64,000 nt of DNA from Microbacterium saperdae. Its GTDB lineage: Bacteria > Actinomycetota > Actinomycetes > Actinomycetales > Microbacteriaceae. A program made the translations under genes and the position numbers. The notes under the pieces were generated by a model. The model searched no databases. It was not told where the DNA came from and worked only from the letters and a program-made list of their open reading frames with translations. Below are positions 17,997 through 27,249 of this stretch, piece after piece. Each line of letters begins with the position of its first letter. Positions within the stretch are counted from its first letter, which is position 1. The stretch lies in the NCBI RefSeq assembly GCF_006716345.1, contig NZ_VFOX01000001.1, positions 2,356,001 through 2,420,000 on the forward strand, written 5' to 3'.

Positions 17997-19325
17997 ATGG
18001 CTGGAATTTGGGGCAGACGTAAGCGCGAGCAGGAAGCACTCGCCGCTCAGGACGCCGATCTCGCGCGGCGCGCGGAGCAGGCACTGGTCGCGGCGGACGA
18101 GCGCATCCGGACCACGTCCGACGAGCTGGCGTTCGCCGAGGCGGAGCTGGGCGAGTCGTTGACCGCCGACCTCCGCAAGGCCCTCGCGGCGGTGCGCACG
18201 CACCTGCGCGAAGCGTTCCAGATGCACCAGCTGAACCACGACGAGATCCCGGACACGCCGGAGGAGCTGCGCACACGGAACGCGCGCATCATCCAACTGT
18301 GCGATTGGGCGCAGGATCTGCTCGACGAGAAGACGGACGTGCTCGCCGCGTCGGTCGCGAAGGTGCGACGAGCCCCCGAGATCATCGCCCAGGTGCGAGC
18401 GGATGCCGCCTCTCTGAGCGAGCGGATCCCCCAGACCAAAGCTGCGGTCGAGCGACTGTCGAGCCGGTACGCCGACTCGGCGATGACGCAGATCGCGGCG
18501 AGCGCCGCCGAGGCCGAACAGCTCATCGCCTTCGCCGTCCACGGCGCCTCCGTGTCGGAGCGTCGTCGGGCCGCGAAACAGAATGAAGAGGCGAACGTCG
18601 CCCTGGAGACCGCCACCGAGGCCACGCGACGAGCCTCCGCGCTCCTCGACGCGGTCGAGGACTTCGAGATCGAGGCTCTGCGCGCGGAGTCGACCCTCGC
18701 CGAGGTCGTGGCGGACTCCCGAGGCGACCTGATCACGGCGCGCACCGCTCCCCAGGTGCCGGCGGTCACGTCGGCGATGTCGGCGCTGCAGTCCGCTCTC
18801 GGCGCACTCGCCCCCTCCGGCGCGCGGAACGACCCGTTCGCCGAGCTCTCGCAGCTCCGAGACGCCAACACGGCTCTGGACGATGCGATCGCGAAGGCGA
18901 AGCACCGCGCGGCGAACCCCTTGCCCTCGGTGCAGCAGGTGCAGCACGCGATCGACGACGCAGATCGACAGCTGGGGGTCGCGCGCGGACTGATCGCCGG
19001 ACACCGCGGGTGGATCGGTGCCGATGCCCGCACGCGTCTCGCCGAGGCCGAGCGACTGCGCATCGACCTGTCCGACATGCTCCCGGCCGAGGACACGCGG
19101 GAGGCGGCCCTGTCCGGCGCGCGGCGCGTCGCCCACCTCGCATCTGAAGCGCTCCAGCTGGCACAGCGCGACATCGACTCCTCACGCCCTCAGGACGACG
19201 GCTGGGGTGGCGGCGGCGGTGGCTGGGGTGGCGGCGGACGACGTGGCGGAGGCGGCGGCGACATCGCATCCGGCATCCTCGGCGGTCTCGTGATCGGCAG
19301 CCTGCTCGACGGCATCTTCGACTGA
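17997..19325 (+). CDS. Coiled-coil protein resembling the C-terminal half of TPM-domain proteins
   Basis: A 442-residue, mostly alpha-helical protein with long Ala/Glu/Arg heptad-like stretches from ~10 to 390. The opening LARRAEQALVAADERIRTTSDELAFAEAELG matches the helical region that, in actinobacterial TPM_phosphatase proteins, follows the TPM domain and membrane helix. The end is the same too: a run of WGGGGGGWGGGGRRGGGGG, then the hydrophobic DIASGILGGLVIGSLLDGIF. Here the TPM domain, signal peptide and membrane segment are absent, and the leaderless start (TAGGAT six bases upstream) argues they are not merely missed. Function unknown; the C-terminal glycine-hydrophobic tail may bind membrane. 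Confidence 0.7.
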   Translation: MAGIWGRRKREQEALAAQDADLARRAEQALVAADERIRTTSDELAFAEAELGESLTADLRKALAAVRTHLREAFQMHQLNHDEIPDTPEELRTRNARIIQLCDWAQDLLDEKTDVLAASVAKVRRAPEIIAQVRADAASLSERIPQTKAAVERLSSRYADSAMTQIAASAAEAEQLIAFAVHGASVSERRRAAKQNEEANVALETATEATRRASALLDAVEDFEIEALRAESTLAEVVADSRGDLITARTAPQVPAVTSAMSALQSALGALAPSGARNDPFAELSQLRDANTALDDAIAKAKHRAANPLPSVQQVQHAIDDADRQLGVARGLIAGHRGWIGADARTRLAEAERLRIDLSDMLPAEDTREAALSGARRVAHLASEALQLAQRDIDSSRPQDDGWGGGGGGWGGGGRRGGGGGDIASGILGGLVIGSLLDGIFD

Positions 19326-19342
19326 TCGCTGCGACGACACAA

Positions 19343-19380
19343 GAAAGCGGCCCGATTCCTCTCGGAATCGGGCCGCTTTC
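19343..19380. terminator. Bidirectional terminator between converging genes
   Basis: A perfect 17-bp stem, 19343-19359 with 19364-19380, begins GAAAGCGGCCCG and ends in GCTTTC, around a 4-base loop. It serves both the coiled-coil gene and hpf. Confidence 0.85.
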
Positions 19381-19399
19381 GTCTGCCGGTCTCACGCGC

Positions 19400-20056
19400 T
19401 CAGGATGCGAGCGCCTCCGCCGGCGGCGCCTGGGTGCTCAACGCGATCACACCGTAGTCCCAGCCCTTGCGTCGGTACACGACGCTGGGGTGATCGCTGC
19501 GGACGTCGACGAAGAGGAAGAAGTCGTGTCCCACGAGCTCCATCCGGTCGACCGCCTCTTCGACGGTCATCCATTCGGCGTCGAAGCTCTTGGTGCGGAT
19601 GACGACGGGCGAGTAGACATCGTCCTCGCTGTTCTGCACGGGGACGTTGCCCGTTGCGACTGCGTGGAGGACCTCCACGGAGGCCGGCTGCACGTCGATT
19701 CCCTCCAGGGCACCGCTGCCCTTCTCGAAGTGCGCCCCACGCGGATGCTGTCGACCGTCGACTCGCTTCTCCTTCGCGCGTCGCAGCTGCTCCGACATCT
19801 TGTCGACCGCCAGGTCGAGGGCGACGAACTTGTCGCCGTCCGTCGCTTCCGCTCGCACCACCGGACCCTTGCCGATGAGCGTGAGCTCGACGGTCTCATC
19901 CGGCACGTGGCCGTTGCGATACACGCGATGCGTGACTTTCACATCCAGGCGTTGCGCTCGTCCGGCGAACGTCTGGATCTTGGCGATCTTCTCTTCGACA
20001 ACGGTGCGGAATCGGTCAGTGATACCCACCCCGACGCCAACGATGCTCGTTTCCAT
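19400..20056 (-). CDS. hpf: Ribosome hibernation-promoting factor, long form (HPF)
   Basis: A 218-residue long HPF that joins 70S ribosomes into inactive 100S pairs in stationary phase. The N-terminal S30AE domain starts METSIVGVGVGITDRFRTVVEEKIAKI; after a charged linker (ARREKRVDGRQHPRG-like), the C-terminal dimerisation domain shows VVIRTKSFDAEWMTVEEAVDRMELVGHDFFLFVD. The ATG 20056 has GGAGG seven bases upstream; the longer frame is discarded. The order secA, hpf, comF, lpqB-mtrB-mtrA matches mycobacteria. Confidence 0.94.
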   Translation of the reverse strand: METSIVGVGVGITDRFRTVVEEKIAKIQTFAGRAQRLDVKVTHRVYRNGHVPDETVELTLIGKGPVVRAEATDGDKFVALDLAVDKMSEQLRRAKEKRVDGRQHPRGAHFEKGSGALEGIDVQPASVEVLHAVATGNVPVQNSEDDVYSPVVIRTKSFDAEWMTVEEAVDRMELVGHDFFLFVDVRSDHPSVVYRRKGWDYGVIALSTQAPPAEALAS

Positions 20057-20150
20057 TGCTGCCTCCTTGTCCCGGTCCTCCCGGCCAAGGGCGGACCGTG
20101 GTCGCCTTGTGACCCCCAACCGTAGTCCGCCCACGGACGGATGTCACGGG

Positions 20151-20837
20151 TCATTTCCTCCGTGTCGTCGATGAGTCCTCGATGAGTCTTCGGTGACGCG
20201 GCGTGGCGGCGAGCGCGACCGCGGAAAGCACGTCGAATCCTGCCTCGGTGAGCGCTCGCGCTGCCTCATCGAGCGTCGCGCCGGTCGTGACGACGTCATC
20301 CAGCAGCACGATCCGCTCGCCAGCGCCGCGCCGCCGGGCGCGCATGCTCCCGCGCACGTTCTCGCGGCGCTCACGCACGTCGAGACCGCGCTGATCCGCT
20401 CTCGCAGCCGCCGGAACGAGCAGCGGTGACGGGATGGCTCCGGCGCGGCGGGCGAGCAGGTCGGGCACCCGATAGCCCCTGGCGCGGAACGCTGCACGGC
20501 CGGTCGGCACCGGTACGACCAGCGCACCGCCAGCCAGCGCGGCATCGAGAACCGGGGCGAGCGCACCGCCGAGCACGCGCGCGAGCAGCGTCTCCCCCTC
20601 CCCTTTGAGCCGCCGGATGCACCGTGCCGCGACGCCTTCGAAGGAGAGCGCGGCATGCACGGCGAGCCCGTCCGGTGTGACTATCGCCACCGGGCAGGGC
20701 GTGAGCTGCGCGCGACACCCCGCGCACAGCAGCTCGCCGGGCTCCCCGCATCCTGCGCACGAGGCGGCCAGCAGGAGCGCTGCCAGTTCGGTGCCGATGC
20801 CGCGCAGAGTCGATCGTCGTGTCGATGAGGAGGGCAT
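20151..20837 (-). CDS. comF: ComF-family phosphoribosyltransferase-like protein
   Basis: A 228-residue protein with an N-terminal four-cysteine zinc knuckle (CAGCGEPGELLCAGC) and a type I phosphoribosyltransferase domain: the PRPP loop IVLLDDVVTTGATLDEAAR and the upstream LVVPVPTGRAAFRARGY. ComF proteins support DNA uptake in naturally competent bacteria; in Actinobacteria their role is unclear. No other competence gene is present in the window. ATG start at 20837. About 95 bases separate its stop from the hpf start. Confidence 0.88.
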   Translation of the reverse strand: MPSSSTRRSTLRGIGTELAALLLAASCAGCGEPGELLCAGCRAQLTPCPVAIVTPDGLAVHAALSFEGVAARCIRRLKGEGETLLARVLGGALAPVLDAALAGGALVVPVPTGRAAFRARGYRVPDLLARRAGAIPSPLLVPAAARADQRGLDVRERRENVRGSMRARRRGAGERIVLLDDVVTTGATLDEAARALTEAGFDVLSAVALAATPRHRRLIEDSSTTRRK

Positions 20838-20941
20838 GCGTCGATACTCGACGAGACGCGGACCGCGGGGACATCAGCCCGTCACCGGATGGGGACACCA
20901 TCGTTCAGCCCCTCACGGTGCAGGCCGAGTGCGTCCGCCCC

Positions 20942-22663
20942 TCACTCGCCGGCGCGAGTCGCCAACACCCGCACGCCGGAGGCGACCTCCCGCCATGCCG
21001 ATCCGGCGTGCGCGAAGAGCGTGCCGTCGGCGTCCCGCACGCGCACACCGCTGGCCGTGCGCGACCCCGCGAGCGAGTCCGCTCCCGCCGGTGCGGCCTC
21101 CACGATTCCCGGACCGCCGACCATCTGGGTCAGCAACGGGGCACCCTCGCCCGGTATCAGCACCGCAAGGCGCGTCGCACCCAGCCAGACCAGATCGTCG
21201 GCGGCGCCATCGATGCGGGTGAGCTGCTTCGCCGGGCCGAGTTCCACAGGCACGCCGTCGTCTCTCACGACGGCAGCGACGACGACCCAATGTTGACCGC
21301 CTACCGTGATCACCGCTGCGACTCTGGCCCCGTCGGCGGACACCCGCAGCGCGGACACCGACGATGCGGTGGGCCAGGCCTTGGCGACCGCCCGGGCGGC
21401 GGAGACATCGCTCCCCCAGGCCTGCACCGCTGTGGGATCGTCGGCAGCCACCGTCCAGGTGTAGCCGAAGGGATCGATGGACGGGGCGACCGTCGTGGCC
21501 GGAGCCTGGAACTGATCCACGCGTCCTTCGCTCACCCGGTAGACGTTCCCGTCGCCCAACTGGACGGCGGCCTGCGCGGAGTCCGCCGCCACGTCGATCG
21601 CCGCCACGTCTTGCGACAGGCCGACGATCTCCTCGCTGATACCGGGAATCGGAGAGATCTGGTCGCCGACGATGGCTCCGAAAGCATCGTCGGTCAGGAT
21701 GAGCGAGCCGGGATCGATCGTCTCGTCCTGGAGCTTCACGATGCCCGCGTTGAGCTGGCGTCCGTCGACCGTGAACTTCACCTGCGACACGTGCACCCCA
21801 CAGGCTTCGAAGGTCTCCTCCAGCTGGGTGCGCATGCGCGCGAGGGTCGCCTGGTTCAGCCGCGCCGCCGCACCTGTCAGCGCGACCTCGGCGACCTGCG
21901 AGGCATCGTCGATCGGCACGGCATCCTCCGCGAGCTCGACATCCGCAGGGAACGCCGACTGGACCGATTGATCGAGCCAGGAACTCGGGGCACCGCCGAT
22001 GAGATTCTGCGTGACGGTCGTCGCGATGCTCGTGCGTCGGGGGAACCAGCGCACATCCGGAACGAGATGCGTCCAGCTCTGATCGAAGTACTGCAGGGGA
22101 TATCCGTCGAACACCAGCGAGAACCGCGACTCGTCGATCACGATCCCGTCCGGTGCCTTCGCGATGCGCCATTCCCCGTCGTCGAGGCGCTTCACCGTGA
22201 ACGTCGCGTTGGACGCACCGGTGGACTCGGAGTAGGCCCCGAATTCGTCGACGTTCGCGACGAGATCGAACTGGACCTTCACGTCTCCCGACGTCGCGTC
22301 GTCGTCGCCATCCGGGATGGTCGAGGAGACGGTACGCGACCCCACGGCCGAATCGATCGACACGCCGACTCCGGGGCGCCACGTGGGCTGCAGCTCCGGG
22401 GTGAGGAACGTGCGGGCGATGCTCCAGTTGTCCGCGGGGGTGATCGCCGCTTCCAGGAAGCCCTCGACGATCTCCTCAGGACTCGCCCCCGGCGGGGGGC
22501 CGGAGGCGACGAGGAGCAGGTCGTTGACCTCGGGTGCCTCGCCCAGTTCCAGTCCGGCGTTCACGTCCCCGCTCATCGGCAATCCCGTGCATGCGGTGAG
22601 CAGGAGCGCGGCGAGCGTCAGAGCGATGCCCCGCAGCGCCTGTGTCGTCCGCCGTCGGCTCAT
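20942..22663 (-). CDS. lpqB: Lipoprotein LpqB (MtrAB accessory)
   Basis: A 573-residue lipoprotein with signal and lipobox LTAACTG-like sequence (ALLLTACTGLP) at ~20-25. The N-terminal part resembles GerMN/sporulation-type domains (~45-300) and the C-terminal part is a beta-propeller-like domain. In mycobacteria LpqB binds the outside of MtrB and lowers its phosphorylation activity, with effects on cell-wall and division. The ATG overlaps the mtrB stop by four bases, making mtrA-mtrB-lpqB one coupled operon. Confidence 0.93.
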   Translation of the reverse strand: MSRRRTTQALRGIALTLAALLLTACTGLPMSGDVNAGLELGEAPEVNDLLLVASGPPPGASPEEIVEGFLEAAITPADNWSIARTFLTPELQPTWRPGVGVSIDSAVGSRTVSSTIPDGDDDATSGDVKVQFDLVANVDEFGAYSESTGASNATFTVKRLDDGEWRIAKAPDGIVIDESRFSLVFDGYPLQYFDQSWTHLVPDVRWFPRRTSIATTVTQNLIGGAPSSWLDQSVQSAFPADVELAEDAVPIDDASQVAEVALTGAAARLNQATLARMRTQLEETFEACGVHVSQVKFTVDGRQLNAGIVKLQDETIDPGSLILTDDAFGAIVGDQISPIPGISEEIVGLSQDVAAIDVAADSAQAAVQLGDGNVYRVSEGRVDQFQAPATTVAPSIDPFGYTWTVAADDPTAVQAWGSDVSAARAVAKAWPTASSVSALRVSADGARVAAVITVGGQHWVVVAAVVRDDGVPVELGPAKQLTRIDGAADDLVWLGATRLAVLIPGEGAPLLTQMVGGPGIVEAAPAGADSLAGSRTASGVRVRDADGTLFAHAGSAWREVASGVRVLATRAGE

Positions 22664-24345
22664 GATCCGTCCTCGCGATCGAGAAGCTCCCTGGCGAGGT
22701 CGGCGAGGGAGATGGGCTGCGTGGCATCGCCGATCTCGGCCAGCGGTTCCTGCGGTTCGAGCGCGATCGGGCTCGCACCTTCCAGCACGGTCCCATGGCG
22801 GGGCAGGGTGAGGACGAAGTTGGTGCCTTCACCGAGCTTCGACCAGACGCCGAGGGTCCCGCCGTGCAGGGTCGCATCGCCGAGAGAGATCGAGAGGCCG
22901 AGTCCGGTGCCCCCGATCGTACGTTGCCGTGAGGGGTCCGCCCGCCAGAACCGGTCGAAGACGCGCTCGGCATCTTCGGGAACCATCCCCATGCCGAAGT
23001 CGCGAACGCCCGCGGCCACCGCGTGCTGATTGCTGTCGACCGTCACGACGATGGGTCGGCCCTCGCCGTGCTCGATCGCGTTGCCGATGAGATTGCGCAG
23101 CACACGGCGGACGCGACGCGGATCCATGTCGACCGGCGAGTACCCGCCCGGTGCGACCAGCCTGAGCTCGGTGCCCCGTCCCTCGGCGAGCGGACGCATC
23201 TGCTCGATGACGTCCTCGGCGACGTGGGCGAGGCTCGTCGCCTCCAGCTCGAGCTGCACGGATCCGGCGTCGTAGCGGCTGATCTCGAGCAGGTCGGAGA
23301 GCAGGATGTCGAACCTCTGCACCTGCGTGTACAGCAGCTCCGCCGTTCTCGCGGTGGTCGGGTCGAACTCGTCCCGTTGATCGTTGAGCATGTCCGCAGC
23401 CAGGCGGATCGTGGTCAGGGGGGTCCGCAACTCGTGCGAGACATCGGAGACGAATCGCTGCTGCACCATCGAGAGCTCCCCGAGCTCCTTGATCTGCGAC
23501 TCGATGCTGTCGGCCATCGCATTGAAGGATCTGCCCAGAGTGGCCAGCTCGTCCTCGCCCCGCACCTCGAGACGCACGCCCAGATCCCCCGATGCCAGAC
23601 GCGCGCTGGTCTCGGCAGCCTGGATGATCGGCGACGACACCGTGCGCAGGACCACCCACGAGATCGCCGCCACGATCGCGACAAGACCGATTCCGGCGAT
23701 CCACAGCGTGCGCTGCACGAAGACCAGAGTCTGATCCGCATCGCCGAGGTCGTAGGCGAAGTAGATCTCGAAAGGCCCTGCCTCAGGGACCTGGAGCTGC
23801 TGCCCCACCGCGATCCCCGGCACTTCCCTGCCCCCGTCGCTCACCAACGCGATCGACTGCCAGGCCTGGAGGTAATCGAACTCCTTCACGCGGTTGCGCA
23901 GCCCGTCGCTCAGCTGGTTCGCGGTCAGGCCGCCCTGCGTGAAGCCGTTCAGCCGGAGGGGGTTCGGGCCCTTCTCGATGCGGAAACCCGCCAGCTGCTC
24001 GGCACTCGAGGTGCGGGCCAGCCCCTGGGTGATGCTCCGCCAGAGTTCCTGCAGCGCAGCCGGATCATCGCCGACCTCCGCCACGTCGAGCTTGCTCTGC
24101 GCATCGTCGATCGCGCGACGCGCATCCTCGAGGACGACGTTCTTGCGCGAGATGAAGAGGTCGTTCTGGATCACGAGCGCCATCGTGACGCACGTGATGA
24201 AGATCGCCAGCGATGTCGCGAGCAGGGTGATGGTCAGCGTGCGGAACCGCAGCGATCGCCGCCAGAGGGCCGCGAACACCGTCGGCCAACTGCGCCAGTC
24301 GCGGAGAACGGCGACCGCCGTGGTGGTCGTCGTGGTCACGGCCAT
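22660..24345 (-). CDS. mtrB: Sensor histidine kinase MtrB
   Basis: A 561-residue membrane kinase. The first membrane helix is LTITLLATSLAIFITCVTMALVI (~37-60), a ~150-residue outside sensor follows, then the second helix LWIAGIGLVAIVAAISWVVL (~215). HAMP (~235-285), the HisKA box FVSDVSHELRTPLTTIR with phospho-accepting His304, and HATPase_c motifs NLIGNAIEHGEG, DFGMGMVPE and GTGLGLSIS come next. It senses the division septum and osmotic state in relatives and phosphorylates MtrA. Starts seven bases after the mtrA stop. Confidence 0.96.
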   Translation of the reverse strand: MAVTTTTTTAVAVLRDWRSWPTVFAALWRRSLRFRTLTITLLATSLAIFITCVTMALVIQNDLFISRKNVVLEDARRAIDDAQSKLDVAEVGDDPAALQELWRSITQGLARTSSAEQLAGFRIEKGPNPLRLNGFTQGGLTANQLSDGLRNRVKEFDYLQAWQSIALVSDGGREVPGIAVGQQLQVPEAGPFEIYFAYDLGDADQTLVFVQRTLWIAGIGLVAIVAAISWVVLRTVSSPIIQAAETSARLASGDLGVRLEVRGEDELATLGRSFNAMADSIESQIKELGELSMVQQRFVSDVSHELRTPLTTIRLAADMLNDQRDEFDPTTARTAELLYTQVQRFDILLSDLLEISRYDAGSVQLELEATSLAHVAEDVIEQMRPLAEGRGTELRLVAPGGYSPVDMDPRRVRRVLRNLIGNAIEHGEGRPIVVTVDSNQHAVAAGVRDFGMGMVPEDAERVFDRFWRADPSRQRTIGGTGLGLSISLGDATLHGGTLGVWSKLGEGTNFVLTLPRHGTVLEGASPIALEPQEPLAEIGDATQPISLADLARELLDREDGS

Positions 24346-24351
24346 GGATGC

Positions 24352-25032
24352 CTAGCCGACGCTCCCGGCCCGGTAGCCGACGCCCCGCACCGTCATCACG
24401 ATCTTGGGGTTGTCCGGGTCGAGCTCCACCTTCGCCCTGAGCCGCTGCACATGCACGTTCACCAGTCGTGTGTCGGCTTTGTAGTGATACCCCCACACCT
24501 GCTCCAGCAGCATCTCCCGCGAGAACACCTGCTGCGGCTTCGACGCGAGCGCGACGAGCAGCTGGAACTCGAGAGGGGTGAGAGCGATCGGCGCGGTCCC
24601 GCGACGCACCTCGTGCGCATCGACGTCGACGGTCAGATCGCCGACCCGGAGCTGCTCGATCGTGGCCTGGGGCGTGGGGCGCAGTCGCGTGCGGATCCGG
24701 GCGACCAGCTCCTTCGGGTTGAAGGGCTTGACCATGTAGTCGTCCGCACCGACCTCCAGGCCGCGCACCACATCAGCCGTGTCGCTGCGCGCCGTGAGCA
24801 TGAGGATGGGGACGCCGGACTCTGCGCGGATGCGGGTGCAGATCTCGATCCCGTCCATCCCCGGAAGCATGAGGTCGAGCAGGACGAGGTCCGGACGCTG
24901 GGCGCGCCACTCGTCGACGGCCCGTGCTCCGTCGGCGCAGAACACCGGCTCGAAACCTTCCGTGCGCAGCACGATGCCGATCATCTCGGCGAGCGCGGTG
25001 TCGTCGTCGACCACAAGAATGCGTGAGGTCAT
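24352..25032 (-). CDS. mtrA: Response regulator MtrA
   Basis: A 226-residue OmpR-type regulator, essential in mycobacteria, controlling cell-wall hydrolase, division and oriC-linked genes. The receiver domain has the acidic pocket DDD at 9-11, phospho-acceptor Asp53 in LVLLDLMLPG, Thr and Lys switch residues (MLTARSD, VKPFNPKEL). The winged helix shows LTPLEFQLLVALA, EQVWGY and DTRLVNVHVQRLRAKVE. ATG 25032 follows AAGG; the longer frame to 25113 is not supported. First gene of the mtrA-mtrB-lpqB operon. Confidence 0.96.
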   Translation of the reverse strand: MTSRILVVDDDTALAEMIGIVLRTEGFEPVFCADGARAVDEWRAQRPDLVLLDLMLPGMDGIEICTRIRAESGVPILMLTARSDTADVVRGLEVGADDYMVKPFNPKELVARIRTRLRPTPQATIEQLRVGDLTVDVDAHEVRRGTAPIALTPLEFQLLVALASKPQQVFSREMLLEQVWGYHYKADTRLVNVHVQRLRAKVELDPDNPKIVMTVRGVGYRAGSVG

Positions 25033-25129
25033 AGCTGTTACCTTATGGCACCCAGTACCGGCGTCCCCAGATCTGCGCACCAGGCAGAGGGATATGACAC
25101 GATGGGAGCGCACGACGGAGGGAATGCCT

Positions 25130-26614
25130 GTGAGCGGTCAGATGTGGACCCCTGCCCCCAAGAAGGGCATCATCCCCCTTCATCCGTTGACATTCGGGAT
25201 GCTGCTGGGAAAGGCCTTCGCCGCCCTTCGGCACAACCCGAAGGTGCTGTTCGGCTTCGCGGTCGTCATCCAGCTGATCGTCGTCCTGGCGACGGCGGGG
25301 ATCATGGGCGTCGTCCTGTTCACCAGTTTCGCGCGTCTGGAGACGGTCCCGGTCGGCTCCCCCGACTTCGATGCGGTGCTCGCCGGCACCATCGCGGTCA
25401 ACATCGTCGCCGGACTCGCGGTCGGCCTGGCCTCGATCGCCTTCACCGCGATCATGCAGGGCGTCGTGGCTGCGGAGATCGGCTATGCCGCGATCGGCGT
25501 GAAGGCGACGCTGCGGATGCTGTGGAAGAAGATGGCTCCGGCCTTCTGGCGCCTCACCGGGTTCGCCTCCCTCTCGGTGGTGGCCGTGTTCGGCTTCATC
25601 GCGGTCGTCGCCGCGCTCATCGGCGCGTTCATCGCCGGAGGCCTGGGCGGGAGCGCAGAGCTCATCGGTGTGCTGGTGATCGTGGTGATCCTGATCGCGC
25701 TCGCCTGCATCCCGCTCGTGGTGTGGCTGTCGACCAAGCTCCTTCTCGTGCCCTCGATCCTGGTCCTCGAGCGTGCGCGATTCCGCGAGGCGCTCGTGCG
25801 CTCGTGGCGACTGACCCGCGGTCGATTCTGGGTCGCGTGGGGCGTCACATTCCTGATCAGCGCGATCATGGGACTCGCCATGCAGGTGGTGAGCCTGCCG
25901 GTCGCCCTGCTCAGCTCGCTGCTGGGCTCTGTCGTCGCTCCGACGGGCTCCGCAGAGCCCAGCGCGATCGTCAGCTACGTGTTCACATTGATCGCGCCGC
26001 AGATCCTGCTGCTCGTCCTCCAGGCGATCACGCTGGTCGTGCAGAGCACCGGTTCCGCGCTCGTCTACCTCGACTGCCGCATGCGATACGAGGGGCTGGA
26101 TCAGACGCTGATCTCCCACGTGGAGCGTCGCGATCTCGGATGGACCGAGGAACAACTCGGCGACCCGTACGCCGTCGACCCGAGCCGCGCCGTGTCGCAC
26201 GTGCCACCGCCGCGCCAGGTCCCGGAACACGTCATGATGTCGGCCGGCTACGCGTATCAGCCGCAGTACGGCGCCCCCGCCTCCCCCGGCCCGGCGCAGG
26301 CGACTCCCGCCCCGCCGCCCGCTGCGGGGCAACCGTACCCCGCACAGCAATACCCTGCACAGCAATATCCCGCGCAGCCGTACCCCCCGCAGCAGTACCC
26401 GTACGCCGGCCAGCAGTACCCCGTGCCGCCGCAGCCCTCTCCTGCGCAGGCACCCGCGCCGGTGCCTCCCGCGTTCGCACCCGCCCCACCGGCGGTGTCC
26501 TCGCCCACCGTCCTGCCACCCACGACGCCTCCGGCGCCGAACGACAGCCCCTGGGCGCCCCCGGCCGACGGCGGGTGGACAGCCCCTGGCGCCGACGGTG
26601 ACGGGTCGGCATGA
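25130..26614 (+). CDS. Multi-pass membrane protein with GPDPase-membrane-like domain and Pro/Gln/Tyr-rich tail
   Basis: A 494-residue protein. The N-terminal ~330 residues form about six membrane helices resembling the membrane domain of glycerophosphodiester phosphodiesterases (start LHPLTFGMLLGKAFAALRHNPKVLFGF). From ~365 the protein becomes cytoplasmic or outside low complexity, with repeats of QQYPA between AGQPYPAQQYPAQQYPAQPY and later PA/AP repeats. GTG 25130 is chosen because GGAGGG lies seven bases upstream; the ATG six bases earlier is too close. First gene of a coupled operon with DUF4129, DUF4350, MoxR and DUF58 proteins. Function unknown. Confidence 0.75.
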   Translation: MSGQMWTPAPKKGIIPLHPLTFGMLLGKAFAALRHNPKVLFGFAVVIQLIVVLATAGIMGVVLFTSFARLETVPVGSPDFDAVLAGTIAVNIVAGLAVGLASIAFTAIMQGVVAAEIGYAAIGVKATLRMLWKKMAPAFWRLTGFASLSVVAVFGFIAVVAALIGAFIAGGLGGSAELIGVLVIVVILIALACIPLVVWLSTKLLLVPSILVLERARFREALVRSWRLTRGRFWVAWGVTFLISAIMGLAMQVVSLPVALLSSLLGSVVAPTGSAEPSAIVSYVFTLIAPQILLLVLQAITLVVQSTGSALVYLDCRMRYEGLDQTLISHVERRDLGWTEEQLGDPYAVDPSRAVSHVPPPRQVPEHVMMSAGYAYQPQYGAPASPGPAQATPAPPPAAGQPYPAQQYPAQQYPAQPYPPQQYPYAGQQYPVPPQPSPAQAPAPVPPAFAPAPPAVSSPTVLPPTTPPAPNDSPWAPPADGGWTAPGADGDGSA

Positions 26615-27249
26615 TCCGATCCTTCGATGTCTACGTTCCCGATGGCGACGAGGCACGGCGCTGGGCCGAGGAAGAGCTCTCCAACCCTCGATACGCCGAC
26701 GCGAAGCCGACCTGGTTCGACCTCCTCGCCCGCGACATCGGACGTTTTCTGCGCGATCTCTTCACCTCGGAGAACGGCGCGAACGTCGGCCCGTCCGCCC
26801 TCATTATCGTCACCGTCATCATCGTCGCAGCCCTGATCGCCGCCCTCATCATCTGGGGCAGGCCGCGCAGCGCCCGGAGCATCCGTGCCGCACGCGGCGA
26901 TCTCCTGGGCGCAGACGACGATCGAAGCGCCGCACAGCTGCGTGCCGAGGCCGATCGCCACGCACGTGACGGGGACTGGGACACCGCGACGATCCTGCGC
27001 TTCCGCGCGCTCGCACGCGGGCTGCTCGAACGCGACCTGATCGACCCCGCTCCCGGAGCCACGGCTCAGGCCATCGCCCGCGAGGCGAGCACGGTGTTCG
27101 CCGACGAGAGCGACGCCGTGCGGCGCGCGGCGGTGTCGTTCGACGACGTCCGCTATCTGCGACACCCGGCGAGTGCGGAGAGCTACCGTGAACTGGCCGC
27201 TACCGACGACCGGTTGCGTGCCCGCCGGCCCGAGGCGGTGCTCGCGTGA
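26611..27249 (+). CDS. DUF4129-domain membrane protein
   Basis: A 212-residue protein with one membrane helix (SALIIVTVIIVAALIAALIIW, ~65-85). The cytoplasmic C-terminal part matches DUF4129: LRAEADRHARDGDWDTATILRFRALARGLLERDLIDPAPGATA. DUF4129 often ends bacterial transglutaminase-like proteins encoded beside MoxR and DUF58. The ATG overlaps the previous stop by four bases and its own stop overlaps the next GTG. Role in the MoxR system unknown, probably as a membrane partner. Confidence 0.85.
   Translation: MIRSFDVYVPDGDEARRWAEEELSNPRYADAKPTWFDLLARDIGRFLRDLFTSENGANVGPSALIIVTVIIVAALIAALIIWGRPRSARSIRAARGDLLGADDDRSAAQLRAEADRHARDGDWDTATILRFRALARGLLERDLIDPAPGATAQAIAREASTVFADESDAVRRAAVSFDDVRYLRHPASAESYRELAATDDRLRARRPEAVLA

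Noticed and set aside
25033..25060. GTTACC before mtrA as an MtrA autoregulation box
   Set aside because: Only one half-site is clear; the second half does not match, so no operator is claimed.
26330..26420. Tandem CAGCAATACCC-like units as a DNA repeat element
   Set aside because: The repetition is the coding of the QQYPA protein repeats, not an independent element.
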